A stretch of DNA of 64,000 bases from Epinephelus fuscoguttatus (taxonomy: Eukaryota; Chordata; Actinopteri; Perciformes; Serranidae). Shown one piece after another: positions 23,701 through 35,779 of this stretch (positions are counted from its first letter, which is position 1; each line of letters starts with the position of its first letter). Location of the stretch: assembly GCF_011397635.1 (NCBI RefSeq), contig NC_064757.1, positions 35,253,839 through 35,317,838 on the forward strand, read 5' to 3'. Below the pieces are notes generated by a model that was given only the letters and a program-made list of their open reading frames with translations, was not told where the DNA came from and searched no databases. The position numbers were made by a program, and so were the translations under genes.

Positions 23701-26700
23701 ATGGCCCCATCCACAGCAGTGCATTTCTTTGCTTCTGTGGCAATACTCCTGCAAGCTTCTCTAACCTGAGAGCGTGCAGACCAATGTCAACTCTATGTAA
23801 TACACTGACTGTGGATAACACAACCTCAGTGGATAACACAACCTCAGTGGATAACAACCTCATGCAACCCTACTTCAAAAAATCTGAACTATCCCTTTAA
23901 CCTCGAGGCCACCAACACTTCATTGTTGAAAAACATCAAGGATTTTTTTAATAAAATTTGGCGCACACTATTTTGACTTCAAACTTAATATGTATTTCAG
24001 TCCATCATCCACTTATCAGGCTTCTCTTAACAGCAGATATCATTAGGTTGTGATATAATGACTAGAATACAGTGTAAATGTGCTTCACCTTGTGAAGGAT
24101 TGCCTCCAGCTGGCTGATCCGCTCCCTCAGCTGTTTATCTTTGGAGCGAAGGGCCTCCAGCTCATCGCCAAGTTGTCTCTTCTCCTCCCTGACGAAGGTA
24201 AGCTGCTGGAGCTGACGCTGGTTCTCCAGGCCATGGTAGCGCTTCTCCTGGGTTGGAGTCAAAGGAAGAACGGAACAAACGGTGCTGACATGTGAAAATG
24301 CATTTGAACTCAGCATTTTTTGTGAAGTCACTGTTGAGTGGTCATTGCTGACTGTTTCACCTGAGTCGGAGCTAAATGCATATCTAGAAGTTAGTTTTTC
24401 TTTTTTGTATGAGATTAAAAACATTTGGATGTCCATGAGCTAAATAGCTAACTTGTCAACAGCTGAGATGCCAAGTCTGCTGTTAAGGCAATCAAGAAAA
24501 ATAAAAATAGAACAAAAACAGTAACAAAAATAAGCCAGCAGGCAGAAGGCATCAGATATTTTAAGATGGTTTGCATATGATCCAGAATTCATACCTAGTA
24601 AACATGACAAAAGATTTACAGATTGGATCAACAGTGGGCTAACAGCCCACTGTACTCTTATGAATCAAGGTATCATAAGGGGTTTTCAGGAGCTTAAGGA
24701 CAAATTAAATTTACAAAATCAGGACCTTTTTAGACACTTACAGATTAGTGATTATATTAATAAAAAAATAAAGAAAAATTTGGCCACAGAAAATGAACTA
24801 CTCCAAATATTTATTAGAGCATATGAGAATGAACCTTATGAAAAGGTCATGTCAAAATTGTATTCAAGCCTTCCTCAACTAAACAAGGAAAATACATTTA
24901 GAGTTAAAACAAGGTGGGAAACTGAGGGAAACCTGACTATCACACAAGGGGAATGGGAAGAGATACTCAGACAACAATGGAAAATGGAGAGAATTTGGTT
25001 AGAAGGATGTTATGCGTTACTTTTGTGATTCTGCCCAGAAAAAAATCTTTCCCAAACCAAACGGATTGTTGGCGATTGTGTGGGAACAAAGCAGCAAATC
25101 ACTTCCATATCTTATGGGGGTGCCCTTCGGTCACTCCCTTTTGGACTAAAATTCATGGTATTCTTGAAACGGTTTTAACGACCTGATGTACCTGATTAGA
25201 CTGGAGGAACTCGAATGAAGGAAAAAGGATAAATATCTGCTAAGAATACTATTTGTGGCATGTTGATACCTCTTCTAAAAACCAATAAAAAGAGAACTAG
25301 AAAAAAAATGCTTGTGAATTAAGTTAGTTTTTTTTTTTTTTTTTTACCTGGTACAGCTTGTCCTTAACCTCCTCCAAATGTTGGATTTTGCCCTGCAGGG
25401 AGTCGACCTGCTGTCTCCTGGCGGTGATCTCCTTCTGCATGTCCATGGCTACCTGGAGGCCTGAGGCGGACACAAACGGATCAGACAAAGCAACAAAGAG
25501 TCAGAAAAGGGCAAAGAGGCGATCAAGCAAGAAAGAACATCATATCAACAGCACATTGTAAATCACAGAGCTTTAATCTTGGACAGGCTTTGTACATGTC
25601 AAGAACACATGTTCATGGTTAGACATGTCAGATTGTATCTCTCAGAATGGAATACAGTAGAGGAGGATATATTAATTTTTGCACTTTAATTGAACTATTC
25701 TAATATTCCAATCCAAAGTAAATCACTTTTATCTGTCTACTTGATCACAAATTGGATGTAAATCAGAGGATGTTTCTTTGAACATGAGATCTTTTAATTA
25801 AGTCTCAATTAAAATCACATAATGGATCCAACCATGTCCGTCAGCTCCTTCCAGGGTCCTCAGGGTGCTCTTGACCTGGTCCAGCTCGTCATGGGCGCTC
25901 CTTAGCTGACTCTGAAGCTTTAGCACCGCACCCTCGTGCTCCTCGTTCCTGCAGCTGTGGAGCCGTTGCAGCTCTTTGTGCTCCTCTGAAATTGTATCCG
26001 CACAAACACACGCATCACATCCACAGAGAGAAACGCACTTAAACACACACAGCGATAGAAGGGCTTGGTTGACAATGAAAACATACCAAACATGGTTCTT
26101 TGTTTTGTTAAAACAGCAGGACAAGAGGATCATTTGATTTGGCAAAAAACTCTAAAAGCTCTGAACTCTTTCTAGAAACAGCACTGTGTAATTCCTGGTG
26201 AATGAAAAGGTCTGGTTACACTAGTGTGCTGCTCAGAGGTAACATACAAAAGTCTACATGGACTATTAGCCTATATTGTGTGGTAATTAATAAACAGCAT
26301 GGTATTATCCAGGACTACCTAAGAATATTGTGATTTTAAAAAGGTGGCAAACTACTAATTATAAATGAATCACAGTTTAAAAGAACAGAGTTAGAAAAGT
26401 GAAGGTGGTGGAGCTGTAATTAAATACATTTTGGACAATAGTGTCTCAAATATTTCCAAAGCATGGAGTAGGAGGAAAGAAGTGACTTATAACAGACAAA
26501 AGCCTCATAATTTATGTGGATTACAGACTATAATTTATTAATTCACGAAATGAATCAGACATACAATGTTTTAATAAATATGAACTGTTAAATGAAGATT
26601 TTGTTGCACTTGGGTTGTGCTCGTTCATATTTGTACATCAGTCCTTTCAGGATTTTGAGGGGTTTTTTTGTATTGCTGCGGTCTAAAAGTTGCAATGCAT

Positions 26701-29700
26701 GTTGCCATGTTTTTGTTTATTTTTTTTTTTACAATGAAATCAGTGTAATTAATTAAAAACCAAAAGCTACTTGTTCCAGTGAAAATAAAACCACACTGTT
26801 CTGAGCGTTCTACTAAACCTCACCAAAAAGGTTGAATAAAGCTCCCACATCATGTTTAAACATTTTATTCCTTATTTTTTTTAATCACACGTGTGCACAC
26901 GTACACCTAAACACACTATTTCTAATGCGTTTCTATCACTTTGTGATTTATACTTAATGGATGTGGATGTAACAGCCTCTGTCATGGTGATTTTACTTAT
27001 CTGTTGACCACGCGTTTCAGCCATTCTGTGTGTTTAGCAAAGTATTTGTAAATCACTGACTTCTGTTTATGCTCCACCACAATGATGCACACAGTGCAAA
27101 ACTGTTTACCCCAACTTTTGTGCAGAACATCATGGAGTTGCCTTGCACTGTCTTTAGCAGTAATTTTTATTGATAAATTTGAGATGTTCGTGTGGCATCT
27201 TCACAACCAAAAAGCTATGTGTGGTAATACATATTCAGTAAAGCTCAACTCACTGGTGAGGCTGAGTAACTGCATGCGCAGGACGTCCAGCTGGATGGTG
27301 AGCTGCTGTTTCTCCAGAGTTTCCTCCTGGACACGCTGACATTGTTCAGCCACAGAGGCCTGTAGCTGCTGCCTCTCGTGCTCTGCAGCAGCCAGGTCTG
27401 ACTTGTGTTGGTCTAACTCAGCCTAATCATCAGGAGGAAGAAGAGAGACAAAGAGCAGGAGGTTGGTGGTGGGGTAAAGGTTTACTTAAGTCATATAATT
27501 AAACATTTTGATTAAAATTGATAGTTTCCCGCCTTGCGCCTGACCCTGTGCTGCCGAATCTCCAGCTTGCGCTGGTTAAGCTGGTTGCTGAGCAGGCTGT
27601 TCTCCTGGTGAAGGTTTTCGATAGTGCGGCTGTGCTGCACGGTCATTTGGAAGCTGCTCTCCATCTGCAACCTCAGAATATCCATCATCTTCTCTCGCTT
27701 ATCCAGCTTCAGCCTCAGAGTCTCTCCCTCTGCATGCAGCATCTGGCACTGGCTTTGGGCCTCTTCCAACCTGGCAAGATGCTGGAAAAAATCAGTTTGG
27801 CTTCAGTTTAATGAGTCATCACATTGGGTGCACAAATACCAGATCATGATATATATATACTGGCAATCTAAATGGTTAATATTATAAACCATAATAATCT
27901 CCTATAGAACATTACATGCTGGGCTTCCTGCTGCCTGAGCTGCATTTCCTTGTTTTTCTCCTCCAGGGCTTCCTGGGATTTCCTCCCCTCCTGGGCCCTC
28001 TGCTCCAGCAGGGCCTGTAGGATGGTTTTCTCTTCCCTGGCCGCCTCCAGCTGTCCTCTCAGGACCTTTACCTCCTCCTGGAGCTCAGACTGCTGCTGCT
28101 CACCGCACCTCTAGAGGATAAAGCAAGACGCACAGTGGGCTGACTGTGTTTAAACAGGACAAAAATAATAATCTTTTGAGACTGTGAAGAAATATGATCT
28201 TGACAATGCTGGAGAAACTGGCTCAACATTTCATCTTGTGGAAGTCTTGGATGGCTGACTGGCCATGCATGCTCTGCATTTAAATAAACACTTCTGACCA
28301 GGTATGCCTGGTTGGTTATAAACAGTGTAGTAAGTCACTTAGTAAAAAAGCAACCAAAATAAATCATTAGTTACCTGTGACTTTAGGACAAAGGCATATG
28401 CCTGTTAAAAAACATACATGGACTGAGGGATCACAAGTTAACTCGAGCTACTTACAGATTCCAATGGATTTTTGTATTGATCTCTATTTTCCTACAGTGC
28501 CAATAATGTACTACATTTTCAGCCTTTTGGTCCCCGTGACAAGACAAGGAAGTTTGACACTGCTCAATCTGAATGTCAAGATGCACATCAGGGTTGGGAA
28601 ATATTAACTGCCTACTGATGATAGGCCTAATCTATAACCAATAGAGCATTTGTGCACCAATTTTTGGCGCATCAGTAATCACAATGGAAAGTGAAATATT
28701 TGTTAACTGATAACCTGTAATTGCTCAAACCAACTCACTAGCTAACTAACCACTGTGGCCTTTTAAATGATCATATACCTATTGCCTAAATATAGTAACC
28801 ACACACTGCCTCACTGGCTATTATATGTTTGTATGCCCTCGCATAAAGGGTGAACAAAGCTTTAAAGGGTAAACCTGGATCCTTTTGTCATGTATTTGTG
28901 TCTAGTGAATAATGTCAACAGCATTTTATTTAAAATGGACCAGTATTGAGAGAATGTGCTGCAATTTTACCACTTGGAGCAACCGTGCACCATTAATTCA
29001 TGTCCACTATAAGTGTCTGTTTTTGCCGCTGACAGGCTCAGATTGTTATTACAAGTGTCTGACAACATTATGGAAAGCAGCCCTACAGGATAAACCTTTT
29101 ATGTTAAAGGTAGGATATGGAGGATTTTCAAACAAAACAAAATATAGACATATATAAATGAAATCCTGCTTAATCATCACCTATGGGCTTCTACTCATGT
29201 GTGGTGGTGACTCTGTTTGCAGAGCTCCTGCCCTTTAACTGTATTTTGATGTTTTTGTGAGCTCAGACCGTTTCTGGGCGGAGATTTCCCCAGCCAATGA
29301 GAGAGCGCAGGTGCTGTGCCCGAGCGTGTCCGAGCGTGCACCAGCGCGAGCCTTGCCTGAACCACTTCTGTGAAGCCTTCTTCCATACCTCCAGGCTCCG
29401 TACACGCAGGAGAGTTGAGCCTGATAGGAGGGGCCGAATTTGAATGTGTGTTTACAAACAGCAACTGGAAAATCCTCCAGACCCTACCTTTAAACCAAAA
29501 CAGCCCTGAAATCAATATTGCCGAACCCATCAGACTGCACCTGAATAAACAGTAAATTCATCATTGTGAATGACACTTTACTGAACCCTTAATTCACCTT
29601 GTTGGATGTGAAACAGGAACTTTTAGTGGACGTAAATTGGCAATATGAACATGTCGCAAGTGGTTACATCACAGCCTGTTGCTCAATGCTGGAGCAATTT

Positions 29701-32700
29701 CAAAAATTGTCGGTCCTATTAGCCACAAAAACATGGGACAATAGGGTCTAGGATGAAAAATACCAAACATACTCTTTAACATAGCCACATCTAGAACAGC
29801 CCCCAAACCCTCACCTTCTACTGTTACAATAGCTAAACATACAAGGTCAAAACAGATGCCCCATGATACAGATACCCCCTAGGAATGAATGTATAGTGAT
29901 TATTAGGACAGGCAGCACAGCCTCAGAAGCCCATTCCTTAACCAGAGCTTCCATCTGAGCCTGACAATCCTCTTTGACCAGACCAGTGTCTTAAGCTGTT
30001 TTACCAGAAGATTACACACCTACAGCTCTTTACTTTGCTTCATCATAATTAGGAAGAACACAGCTAGAAGTATCATTTGATTGTCATTGTGTACAATCAA
30101 CCTGACACTTCAGTTTTCACTTTAAAGAGCGTTCTTTAATGTTAACTTGCCTCTATATGAGGACTTTGGGTATGAAAGCAACAAGAAGAGACAAAACGCT
30201 GGTATCACATTCATGGTTTGCTGCAGCACCTGAAGCTGGCCAAGCTTCGACTGAAGCTCCTCTGTTTGTTGTAAAGATCGCTCTTTCTCTTGCTGGGCAT
30301 TCACCAGCTGGGACTGAGCCTGAATGAGCTGCTGCTCCAGAAAGCAAACCTGCAATGTCACAAACCAAACAAAATATCATTTTAGTTTTCATTCTGGCAC
30401 AGGAAGGACATATTTGTATTTTCGTGACAAGACAGGAGTTCTATCAGTGTTTATCTAATCTTTAAACCAAGGTGGTCTCACTGATCTACTGACTGACATC
30501 TAGTGAAGTGGATAAACATGTATGGTTAAAGGTCTCCATATCTCATTGCTTATATTGCCACACATATTGTTGTGAATTCTTCCTTACCTTATCTTTATGG
30601 CTGCCGAGGGTTGACTCAAGTTCACTGACCTGATACTGGTGCAGTGATGTCTGTCTTTCTGCAAGTTTCCTGGGCATAAATAAATATATAAATATATATA
30701 TATAAATATATTTTGACACATGCACATTAATTCAGAAATGCAACACTGTATGATCATCTAAGAAGGTGTTCTTAGACTGCACACACTCTCTGATAAAACT
30801 GGCACTAAATGATCTGGGGCCACTCACTTTAGCAGCTCCAACTTGACACTCAAGTTGATGCTGTTGTGTTTTGATGAACTCAGTTTGTCAGTCAACAGTG
30901 CCACCTCCTGGCCAAGACTCGCAATCAGGTCTTCCATTCTAGGACACAACAATGTGATGAGTGAACTGCTGTGGCAGACGCACTATACTTAGGATAGACA
31001 GTGGAGCATTTTAGATAAGACACATACAACAATTGGAAGAGATGAAGTCATACAAGAACACTATCATCTGATATGGATCGGGCAAGCAGCTGCAGCTGTA
31101 AGTCTGGCAGCTCTGGTGGCCTTTTGGCAGCCTACACTGTGTTCAGTTATCATTTTCTAACTTAATAATAATAATGACTGTAAACACAACAATATTTGTT
31201 TTTCCATCATATATGAGTAAGAAAGCATCTTCACTTAAAGGGGCAGTTCACCCCCAAATTGTCATAACAATTTCATAATTTTCCTTTGTATCTGAAGTTG
31301 CATAGTGTTAGAGATACTAGCCATAGAGATGTCTGCCTTCTCTCAGACATAATGGGACTAGATGACACTCGGCTTGTGGCGCTCAAAGGGCCAAAAAAAC
31401 ACATTTGAAAAACTCAACAGCAATGTCTCTTTCCAGAAATCACAACCTGGTTACTCAAAATAATCCACAGACCTTGTTGTGAGAGGTTTCATGTAGGAAC
31501 CATTTTCTTTCTACAGAACTACACCCACCAACCGAATCACCTAGCTGCCCCTGTGCTTGGGGCAGTGCAAGATGTAAACAATAATGGCGTCCTTCTCAAC
31601 TGAGCTCTGTGACAATAGCTAGCTCAGCAGTGACAGGTGAGCTAGCAGTAGTTGCATACTTGCATTGTGATTAGGTTGGCAGGTGTAGTTAGGTAGGAAG
31701 AAAATAGTTTCTACATGAAACCGCTCACAATAAGGTCTGTGGATTATCTTGAGTAACCAGGTCATGATTTCTGGAAAGAGACATTGCACTTTGAGCACCA
31801 CAAGCCAAGTGCCATCTAGTTCCATTATATTTAAGAGAATGGCAGATATCTCCAACACTCGACAGCTCACACCAAATAGCCTGCCAATTCACTAAATGAT
31901 TAATTGACAAATCGCTGCAGCTCTCCATTGAATTACCTTTCTTTTTGCTTATTTACTTCACTGGTTTCTTCACTCCCCAGATGTTTTATTGACTGCTATA
32001 AAACAGATGAAAAATATATCAGACATAACAGGAGATTAACTGTAAGTCTAAGGTAGACTGAACATGATCTGTAATTGACTTCTCGTACTTACCAAACAAA
32101 GTCTCTCCTGTAGCTGTTCTGTCTCATTGTTAAAATCCTCAGTTAACTTAGGTAGCTGTCTTGAACTACTGGCGACATTAGGACTAGTGATGGCGTTGTG
32201 TCCGCATTGTGTCTCGTGAAATAACAGTGAGTACATGTCCTTTACATTCTGTTCCAGTGTCTCTACTCTCCTGTTAAGTGCCAACGTCTCATCCTCCGTC
32301 TCCTGCAGCTTCTGGCCCTCTGCCCCTTTGATGTTTTGGAGCTCTTCCAACATGAACAGCATCTTTTCCATCTGACCAACGTGTGTCCTTGAATCCTTCA
32401 ATCTACAAATGAAAAGATCTGTGGGTCAAAGTGATATGAAACAGTTATTTACAGAAAATTTGATCAGTGTCTTCACCTGAGGTCAGACAGGGCATCCTTC
32501 TCCTTCTGCACTTTCTGCAACTTAGTCTGCAGGTTTATGATGGCTTTGTCAAAACTGAATGGCTCTTGCTCAGGTTGATCATGGGTCTGTGACTGAGAGG
32601 GTAAAATAATACATTACATGCAGAAAGCATTACCAAATAGGTAATTCAGACAGCATGAATGAATGATATTCATGACTAAAATGAAAGTATGAACCTTGTT

Positions 32701-34653
32701 GAGCTGCAAGTCAGACAGCTGTTGAAGACAGTCATCTACTGTACTCTCAAACACCTCCCTTCCAGGAGAGCTGTTTTCCCTTTGGGCCACCCCTTGGTCT
32801 ACGCTATCCAGATCACAGACCAGAGGCTGAGTCATGGCCTGCTGGTGGGTTGAAAGTAAAGTGGAATCCCCAGGTGAGTCATCTGCCAAAAGAGCAAAGG
32901 AAGTTCAAAATACACACTGTGCATGTTGTAATAGTTAAAGGTTGGTGAAACATGTCAGTATGCAACAGCTACACGAGCAAGACTTTGACTTGTGTTGAAT
33001 TACTTTTAAAATACTTTGCTTTCCAGTGTTTTCCCCCTACATACAAGTAAGGGAAAACTCAATGAAAAACTTGAATAAATGAATGGATAAACATATCAAA
33101 TACAGATGCGTCCATGCACCAGAGCTTACTAAATGGTTTGGTGAATACAAGAATGACATGAATAAAATTCTATGGCCTTAACTGTCACCAGATCTCAACC
33201 CAGTTGAACACGTATGGAAGATTTCAGATCAACATATAACACAGTGCTCTCTGCCAACATCTCCATAAAAACAAAAGATATAAAATATACTTTCATCTTA
33301 ATAACTATTCAGTAATTTCTGTGATTGTCCTTGATGCTGTATGTCCTTTGTTATGCCTGGCTAGGCTTGTTTTCTTTCCATCTGCTGTACTCAGGTTTGT
33401 CTCACAAAAGAGAACTTGAGCTCAATGACATCACAAGATTAAATAAAGGTTGTTTATATAAATGAGGAAACATCTTGGCGACGACAGGTGGTCATGCCTC
33501 CAAAAAAGTCCACAGACTTGGCAAGGAGCATTGAAGCTGTTCTGGCGGCCCATGGTGGCCTGACTCCATGCTAAGACACTTCATGTTGGTTTTTCCTTTA
33601 ATTTGTCACCCATCTTTATCTCTATATCAAGTCTAGTGACACATATTTTGGATTAACCTTCAGCTTTACCACTTGTAATGGGTTTCAGTCAGTGTATCAT
33701 AATGTGGGTATTGTGAAAAGTATAATTATCTCTTATTTTCATGTCTGGCTGCTGCTACACAAACAAAATGTTGCGCGACGCCTCTTGTACTCACCAACAT
33801 TAAAGCTGTGGTTGTGGCAGCTTTGTCCAGGTGAGCTGTGGATGCCATTTGTGCAGCCAAACCTCTCCAAGGCCATTTTGGTTGCATTTTCCACCTCTTC
33901 CTGAAGCCTTTGGGTTTCCTTGGTGCGCTTTTCAAGCTCCTCACTGTAAAAATGATCAATGGAGGGATGGAGAGTGTAATTCATAGATGTCAAGTGGACA
34001 AAAACAAGGGACTTTTAGAGGTCAGGTCAGGGCTTACAGTTATTAATTAAAGTTTATTCAATCCATAAATTTGTTTTGTGTTGTTCCAGTGGGTGTTTTG
34101 ATGTGGACATTTTGTAAATTATATTTCATGTTACATATTTTGTGTTGGTCTTCTAATAACCGTTTGTTAACATGGTTTTATAGATCAAATTTGGATCAAA
34201 TCAAAGTAAACATGAAGCTAAAGCAGTGATTGCTCATTAGTTGGGAGTTGAGCTGAAATATCACATGAGAAAATGAACTAATTGTTACAAAACAGATGCC
34301 ATTTTGATGTTGCATTAAATCAGAAGAGTCTATAGTTTTACCTACCTCAATTCATCCAGTGTCAGGCTGTTAAATCTCAGCCGAGGAGAGGCGTCGTGGG
34401 TCTCTGTAAAGAAAGTTAAACAAAGGACTTTAACTGACCAATTCCAAAACAGTAAGACAACAAAACTGTTCGTTTAATGACTTAGCTATCTGAGATTTCC
34501 AATAACTTAAGCTAACTGTGACTCACCGGTTGTTCTTGTCGTTTTCTGTGTTAGTTTTGTGTGGCTCGGTGAAGATTCAAACTGCAAAACATGAGCGCCA
34601 TTATTGCTCGTAATACTCTGAAGATGAGAGGACTGAAACCCCGATGATAACAT
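20774..34653 (-). CDS. ccdc158: Coiled-coil domain-containing protein 158
   Basis: Twenty-one coding exons on the minus strand, all phase-consistent: 34653-34527, 34403-34346, 33943-33795, 32882-32695, 32592-32477, 32402-32093, 31995-31937, 30938-30828, 30654-30588, 30349-30230, 28110-27916, 27781-27545, 27422-27254, 25985-25833, 25460-25348, 24247-24089, 23038-22946, 22704-22582, 22209-22082, 21781-21719, 20867-20774. The sum is 2832 nt, about 943 residues (human about 1113). The start ATG has an in-frame TGA three codons upstream. The protein is mostly long alpha-helical coiled coil. Diagnostic blocks are 'LRTLEGADGHG' (about residue 680), 'VAMDMQKEITARRQQVDSL', 'LEALRSKDKQLRERISQLEA', 'FADCQDFIQLQEQD', 'QELRSLVKELRGVI' and the terminal 'SPVHSLLTSDPNS'. 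Two points are uncertain: the exon 12 donor (AGG|GTCAGG, or a GC donor further on) and the last acceptor (20867 chosen for phase). An exon between exons 10 and 11 may be missed. Molecular role unknown. Confidence 0.9.
21178..21338. mobile_element. Two inverted SINE heads
   Basis: A tRNA-like head reads forward from 21178 (GGGGTGCCCAGTAGCTCACC) and another reads in reverse, ending at 21338 (minus-strand AGGGCACCCACTAGCTCACC). They form a head-to-tail inverted pair with a short middle. Both are diverged from the SINE at 5.2 kb. Lies in the last large intron of CCDC158. Confidence 0.6.
23811..23862. repeat. 18-bp minisatellite, three units
   Basis: GTGGATAACACAACCTCA occurs at 23811-23828 and 23829-23846, with a third, 2-base-shorter unit at 23847-23862. 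Intronic in CCDC158. Confidence 0.9.
24546..25290 (+). mobile_element. LINE-1-type retrotransposon 3' fragment
   Basis: A plus-strand frame from about 24546 reads a degenerate reverse-transcriptase carboxyl region ('RFTDWINSGLTAHCTLMNQG', 'GIIRGFQELKDKLNLQNQDL', 'DLFRHLQISDYI'). After a frameshift near 24960-25030 it continues to 'CWRLCGNKAANHFHILWGC', the Cys/His motif typical of the end of LINE-1/Tx1-like ORF2. It lies antisense in the CCDC158 intron between exons 15 and 16. The frameshift and 5' truncation make it dead. Confidence 0.75.
28862..29780. mobile_element. Fold-back element, copy 2, with nested element
   Basis: The ends TTAAAGGGTAAACCTGGA and (minus strand) GTTAAAGAGTATGTTTGGTA are inverted. 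Internal blocks match copies 1 and 3, for example 'CTGACAGGCTCAGATTGTTA' at 29031. It is interrupted by the element at 29104-29493. Intronic in CCDC158 between exons 10 and 11. Confidence 0.7.
29104..29493. mobile_element. TTAA-flanked MITE nested in fold-back copy 2
   Basis: Terminal inverted repeats: TTAAAGGTAGGATATGGAGG on the left; the minus-strand right end reads TTAAAGGTAGGGTCTGGAGG. It is bounded by TTAA on both sides, as with piggyBac-type insertion. About 390 bp, GC-rich in the middle, no coding. It splits the outer element cleanly, so it inserted later. Confidence 0.7.
31235..31870. mobile_element. Second fold-back family, copy 1
   Basis: Starts TTAAAGGGGCAGTTCACCCC. Blocks at about 31308-31500 (for example GATGACACTCGGCTTGTGGC) reappear inverted at about 31680-31867. 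A related half-copy lies at about 48640-49350 in ST8SIA3. Intronic in CCDC158 between exons 7 and 8. Confidence 0.65.
33115..33250 (+). mobile_element. Tc1/mariner transposase remnant
   Basis: A degenerate frame carries 'SPDLNPVEHVWK', the conserved segment around the last catalytic Asp region of Tc1/mariner transposases, with an in-frame stop just before it. It is a short dead fragment in the CCDC158 intron between exons 3 and 4. Confidence 0.65.
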
Positions 34654-35214
34654 CTCTGTTCATATCAATAACTAAGCTCTGAGTGTTACTATTAAACAGC
34701 TAAAGCTAACATCATCAACTAGCTAGAAAGTTGCCGTTAAGCGTAAAATCACCATGGAAACAGCATCCGTGGCTAATTCCTTGCTAGCGTTACGCTAGCA
34801 ATAAATTGGTGTATCTTGGCGGTAATAGTTGACCTAGTTAAAATTTATTGACTGGTTATGTTATTCTGATATCTGTTTAAGTAAACCTGATATTGAAGCG
34901 ATAGTAAAAGTAACGTTAGCGCCGACACTTTGAAATAATCCGTCAACATCCGCTTTTTTTGCCTAGAGTCTGTTATGACGCAATGACGCAATGAAAGGGC
35001 GTTTCCAGTGGTGCATGATGGTCATTGTCGTTTATTAGCAAGGCAACTGTTTGTTTATTCAGGGCGGACCCTCTCTTTTCAGCAGGGTCCAAGGTTCTTG
35101 TTTTTAACATTTGCCGTCCATCGTTAATCATCAAAATGGAAACATGAAGATCTGAGAGGTGTAATTAAGTGTCAGCGTTGTTATAATCCTGTGAGGCGGC
35201 GGCCGTTGGGCAAG
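34654..35214. promoter_or_regulatory. Head-to-head promoter region, CCDC158 / CCNG2
   Basis: The CCDC158 start codon (34653, minus) and a noncoding first CCNG2 exon (ending at donor 35214|GTAAGA, plus) lie within about 560 bases. In between are two directly adjacent TGACGCAA octamers (34976-34983 and 34984-34991), resembling ATF/C-EBP composite sites, and a GGGCG motif near 34997-35001. There is no clear TATA box. The arrangement suggests one shared bidirectional promoter; shared use is inferred. Confidence 0.6.
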
Positions 35215-35779
35215 GTAAGACATCGGTTTGTTAATTTACGTTAGCAAGAAAGCTAAGTTAGCTAATATTGACAATATATGTGTTTGTGACGCCTTCAGCT
35301 TTTTAGCGTTTATTACTGACGTTGTTTTTTCTTTCCATGCTTATTACTTAATGACCCGAGTAAAGATAAAAGTCTTTATTCGTTCAACCTCCTCTGGAAT
35401 GTGTAACAGTGACCCTGTTCAGACAATCTGGGTGACCTGGTTTCTCTTGTTGAGCAGACATTAACATTTAGCCCCTAGTAATGTCAACATTAGGTAGGAT
35501 TGAGTGTTTAATTAGTTATGCCTGAGCATATTTATACATAGTATTCCCATTAGTCATCTTATAATATAGTTACAACTGTGTTAAAATTAAGTCATGCAGG
35601 AATCAGTAGTTTTGGGTGGTGGGGGAAATCTGGCAATGACACCTGACACCCAGTAGGTGTGGTTTAAGAGACAACATTTATAAGCCCTCCTGTCTTTACT
35701 CTGGAACATAGGGGAACAGTTGTTGTGGAGTTTTTCTTGCAGCACAATGCAGAACCATTGAAGTATGCTGTTTTCCAGG

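Noticed and set aside
23811-23862. CRISPR-like array
   Set aside because: The 18-bp units are directly adjacent with no spacers, and the DNA is eukaryotic.
24660-25186. Two overlapping frames as host genes
   Set aside because: They read as frameshifted LINE-1-type reverse-transcriptase end.
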